Shown: piece by piece, positions 5,501 through 7,192 of the stretch | Numbering within the stretch: position 1 is the stretch's first letter | Layout of the letters: every line of letters begins with the position of its first letter | Source of the DNA: Pirellulaceae bacterium | GTDB taxonomy: Bacteria; Planctomycetota; Planctomycetia; Pirellulales; Pirellulaceae | Assembly: GCA_013002105.1 (NCBI GenBank) | Contig: JABDKS010000357.1 | Span: 1 to 7,192, forward strand | DNA length: 7,192 nt | Direction of reading: 5' to 3' | The notes under the pieces: generated by a model | Databases searched by the model: none | Told to the model about the DNA's origin: nothing | The model's input: only the letters and a program-made list of their open reading frames with translations | Program-made: the position numbers and the translations under genes

Positions 5501-7148
5501 GACCGCTGCCTACGTAAACGCGTTGGTCAGTCGTGAAAATGGCCAAAACACAGCACTGCGAATCGACGGACAATGGGACAAGCATGTTGACAGTCCGATT
5601 GGTCCGACAGCCTACATCGACGGTCGTACGAAAAAACAGATTACTTTGGGATCGCCGCAAGATGCATTGGATGAATCGCTGCCGGGGCTACCATCGATTT
5701 TGGACGTCGTTCCCGGGGACACCCTTGCCGAAAAGCGGGCAGGTTTTCTGAATCACTTCGACGAAATCCTGAATAACAAACTGGCTCTCCGACATGCCGC
5801 AAAAGGTGACCTACCCAAAGAGCGTTGGCTCGAATTTAAACTGGGTGCCCACCACGCTGATCTGCGTCCCATCGCGGCTGAGGAAGCTGCGGTGGCGCAT
5901 CCTCTCTTAACAGCGTTCTTTTCCAGTCGTGTAATGAGGTATCAACAGACACACCGAATCGACCCCATTGACGTTCCCGAAACTAGCATTCGGTTCGAGT
6001 CGGGGATTCTCAGTGGAGTGAACGAAGAGGATACGCGCGATGCGGCAGCTACCCGGACAAAGCAAACACGCGAGCGATATGCAATTGATCTGCGCAGGCG
6101 GGCGTCCAAGTCGCTGATTGCCCTTTATCGTGACGGCATGCTGTGGGAAAAGAACCACGAGTTCCAAATTAGTCAGCGAAAAGTACAGCAACTGCGTCTG
6201 CCCAATGCCTTTGCGATGTCCAAAGTTTCACAATTGGTGTTTGGCGATGGCGGCGCATCGACCGCATTGCCAAGCGAGGTGTCGCGAACACTGGGAATCG
6301 TGTCTGGCGACCCGCGAGTTTTCGACGATGAATCGGTCGACGATCCACGGCCTCAGATTCTGAAACTACTCGACAGGTATCACGCCCAAAAGGGCGCCTC
6401 GATCGAGCTGTCCGGGGTTCCTGCCGGCCCAATTACGCCGGATACGGTTTTTCGGATGAAAGCCAGCGTCGCCGCATCCACACACCATCGTCGACCGCTA
6501 GCAGTCCGCTGGTCACTCGTGCGTGGCGGCAGTGAATCGTCCAAGACCCAGCCGCTCGCGATCAACACCGCGAACTTGTACTTGACCACAATTGCGGTCC
6601 CGGAATCCAAACAGTCGTCGCAGGCAGAACCATGGAAAATTCAGGCAGTGCTGGTCGATGCGGACAATCATGAGATCGCTAAAGCGGAACGGGTGTTGAG
6701 TCTGAAGATCAAACAGAAGCCGCCGGCTAATGAGAACGTTCGCATGATGGTGCATGTCGCTGAACAAAAAGCTCAGGGTGCGGCCGCGTTTTTGGGCTTC
6801 CGCGCCCCGAACTTGCAAACCGATCAATCGACTCGCTGGGAGATCCCGAGTGAAGACAATTGTCGAGCCGGCAACGGCAACACGCTATATCTCTGGTTGC
6901 GGTGGCCCGACATGCCCAGAAACACAACGCAGACGAAGCTGAGCTATAAGCTGACGGGAGGGTTTCCACATCTGGAGCAGGATGTCACCAGTCGTGTCGT
7001 TCGCGGTTACGACGACTTCGTCGGTGCTTCGGGAAACGGTAATGCATTTATCTGGGCCCCGTTCTCGAGTCTTCGTGGCGGCAGTAGTCAGCGCGAAACG
7101 GTAACCTTCACGATTCAGGGCAAGCTGGAGTCATTTAACCGCCGTTAA
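2424..7148 (+). CDS. Giant exported protein of unknown function (1574 aa)
   Basis: I do not recognise this protein family. The ATG at 2424 is chosen because it places a signal peptide at the N-terminus: MKWSTTMSR, a hydrophobic core at about residues 10-29, probable cleavage near VCS|QDD after residue 30. The ATG at 2442 (codon 7) would also serve. The frame is open upstream to a TTG at 2316, but that adds 36 polar residues before the signal. No canonical lipobox is seen. Regions: 31-205, mostly charged helices; about 211-353, a mixed alpha/beta part rich in aromatic residues (EAYFLEGAFRMQVNRR, GNFWFYKEHGFGTRYAAKYG); about 354-780, long amphipathic helices, with a Gln/Ala-rich possible coiled coil at about 598-681; about 782-834, a Gly-rich hydrophobic stretch; about 914-1177, two divergent copies of one motif; about 1325-1574, beta-rich and Ig-like in texture, ending FNRR without a sorting motif. 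Cysteines are very few. The gene stands alone and is divergent from its left neighbour. It is probably periplasmic or cell-surface; function unknown. Confidence 0.9.
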   Translation: MKWSTTMSRTIQSVVHLVLWICVGCGTVCSQDDVPPDYPIRQNPKLAELYDTLTDLTADKRRSLQTLAQHIDAIRNYDPADDASFQSAQEALVALYGVQGEESNLKNVHWLLQVKAIDNEVSEKGAAIRNRMVATICEAMARDHGEVHRMDFSPASNLLNDIDQTFKAVARLRALGLDGQKIAAEFDERFKLRFKIPAAHLDVISHPFEARPPDWRERVQVHDFVGALRKGSALLGGNPEAYFLEGAFRMQVNRRSFEGDQELYTIFAHHPNDPEGATARMVVSRKSGTIRELSYKFVRPEIRRSYAWGSSVGNFWFYKEHGFGTRYAAKYGLRSFAEGPGWMAMFDELAAADPGKIPAFDSYEDMVDASARKDVAEKAFAKHFTDINLSSVDNKSEFLWTLNKAKEIRSLKDDYDPETAFTRDAMDIVDGDLEAFSKDKNALLKAAERRFKRNMTRIMVRNIEIALPARVADWIAPQVDPRYLGFSDEDIKNKPNAVNDAVKQAEKRLRVSALMEVVHGLKVLYPGQRQRVVEKARDAVRQIAADRGLSTDMSKALDAVLRIAQQENPRLLQSDEQAGRKRINVGTQTNQVLVASDDPVTTALQRQQQMDQKSLAATAELQEAFDLLRQSVDDASVVRYQSSWAQSAFGAVQSSLATRWDRAAGEFNDSIGALQESLAATPDNIRANWDLMRDPANRTIAVQQVRENAWAQIGYEASKIDGDPLNVEWKFRRDVLFENAVASGATWQNADAALKLIQAYRMSGGNWEIVRGVALTEMANRLPVVGEILDMQGILSGKTHPGMLAVKGIGFLYPGVGQALLVYSVADGTFALLCDIALESDTASLLQGNIVDASVEQAVKLPIEHPGFLRATYDAMMIYRDQLARQRGLSTDPGDIKLIDQQLARFTPDIQGAKRFVFKHFDAELEQLLDRKGVAAERRSIVKLSSNMNVIRSIEPEDMYDEANLPPLLRAFFRPVVRNYINGTGEFAVLPGHRAAHSHQFLKDRYFFTNDQSSRNQVEESLTSVLTAAYVNALVSRENGQNTALRIDGQWDKHVDSPIGPTAYIDGRTKKQITLGSPQDALDESLPGLPSILDVVPGDTLAEKRAGFLNHFDEILNNKLALRHAAKGDLPKERWLEFKLGAHHADLRPIAAEEAAVAHPLLTAFFSSRVMRYQQTHRIDPIDVPETSIRFESGILSGVNEEDTRDAAATRTKQTRERYAIDLRRRASKSLIALYRDGMLWEKNHEFQISQRKVQQLRLPNAFAMSKVSQLVFGDGGASTALPSEVSRTLGIVSGDPRVFDDESVDDPRPQILKLLDRYHAQKGASIELSGVPAGPITPDTVFRMKASVAASTHHRRPLAVRWSLVRGGSESSKTQPLAINTANLYLTTIAVPESKQSSQAEPWKIQAVLVDADNHEIAKAERVLSLKIKQKPPANENVRMMVHVAEQKAQGAAAFLGFRAPNLQTDQSTRWEIPSEDNCRAGNGNTLYLWLRWPDMPRNTTQTKLSYKLTGGFPHLEQDVTSRVVRGYDDFVGASGNGNAFIWAPFSSLRGGSSQRETVTFTIQGKLESFNRR
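4767..4925 (+). other. Central hydrophobic Gly-rich segment of the giant protein
   Basis: Residues 782-834 begin LPVVGEILDMQGIL, continue through a short polar turn (SGKTHPG), and then enter the longest hydrophobic run outside the signal peptide (GIGFLYPGVGQALLVYSV, then ADGTFALLC, residues 808-834). The pattern suggests one membrane-spanning or membrane-inserting helix or hairpin, or a buried core helix. It is the only such segment I see in the otherwise polar mature protein. Confidence 0.5.
5163..5375 (+). repeat. Intragenic protein repeat, copy A (residues 914-984)
   Basis: The segment starts KRFVFKHFDAELEQLL, passes VIRSIEPED, and ends LPPLLRAFFRPVVRNY. It aligns with copy B about 191 residues later with nearly constant spacing: HFD to PLL is 47 residues here and 49 in copy B. 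Shared elements are HFD..(I/L)L, (I/L)R.I..E(D/E), PLL.AFF and V.R.Y. Confidence 0.5.
5733..5954 (+). repeat. Intragenic protein repeat, copy B (residues 1104-1177)
   Basis: The segment starts KRAGFLNHFDEILNNKL, passes DLRPIAAEE, and ends AHPLLTAFFSSRVMRY. It matches copy A in the same order and spacing. The DNA is not obviously conserved between copies, so the duplication is old. Similarity after the motif is weak; a repeat period of about 190 residues is possible but not certain. Confidence 0.5.
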
Positions 7149-7192
7149 AAACTGACCTAGTTTCCTTTCTCGTTGGAGTTTGACGTTCATCC

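Noticed and set aside
7102..7192. Terminator after the giant gene
   Set aside because: The 44 bases after the stop contain no clear stem-loop with a T-tract. A terminator may lie beyond the window.
1..7192. CRISPR array, tRNA/rRNA genes, transposase or prophage genes
   Set aside because: No direct-repeat array, cloverleaf-like sequence, rRNA-like stretch or transposase/integrase motif was seen on either strand.

Overview
The window looks like bacterial chromosomal DNA from a planctomycete, probably of the Rhodopirellula/Pirellulaceae type. The reasons are moderate GC by eye, genes without clear Shine-Dalgarno sequences, a secreted protein with two-component-regulator propeller repeats, and a very large exported protein without recognisable domains. 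This placement is inference from style and gene content; no marker gene is present.

Layout from left to right. Positions 1-407 (minus) hold the first 135 codons of an exported beta-propeller sensor-type protein that runs off the left edge; it appears to start at TTG. After a 185-bp divergent gap, 593-973 (plus) encodes a complete stand-alone FixJ-like receiver domain with all phosphorylation-site residues. The 160-bp convergent gap that follows contains a striking 52-bp near-perfect palindrome (1064-1115), either a REP-like element or a bidirectional terminator. Then come two minus-strand genes, transcribed right to left with 39 bp between them: a P-loop kinase-like ATPase of the N4BP2L/T4-polynucleotide-kinase-like type (1695-2225) and a TspO/MBR five-helix membrane protein (1134-1655). 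A second divergent gap (2226-2423) leads into a plus-strand gene that fills the rest of the window (2424-7148). It encodes a 1574-residue exported protein that I cannot assign to a family.

How they may work together. The propeller protein and the receiver are divergently placed and could belong to one signalling pathway, but the output half of the propeller protein lies outside the window. The kinase-like gene and tspO probably share a transcript. The giant protein stands alone. It has a signal peptide, a mostly alpha-helical body, one central Gly-rich hydrophobic stretch, two divergent copies of a roughly 70-residue motif, and a beta-rich C-terminus. It is the best candidate for something undescribed, but the sequence does not reveal its function. 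No tRNA, rRNA, CRISPR array, insertion sequence or phage gene was seen.
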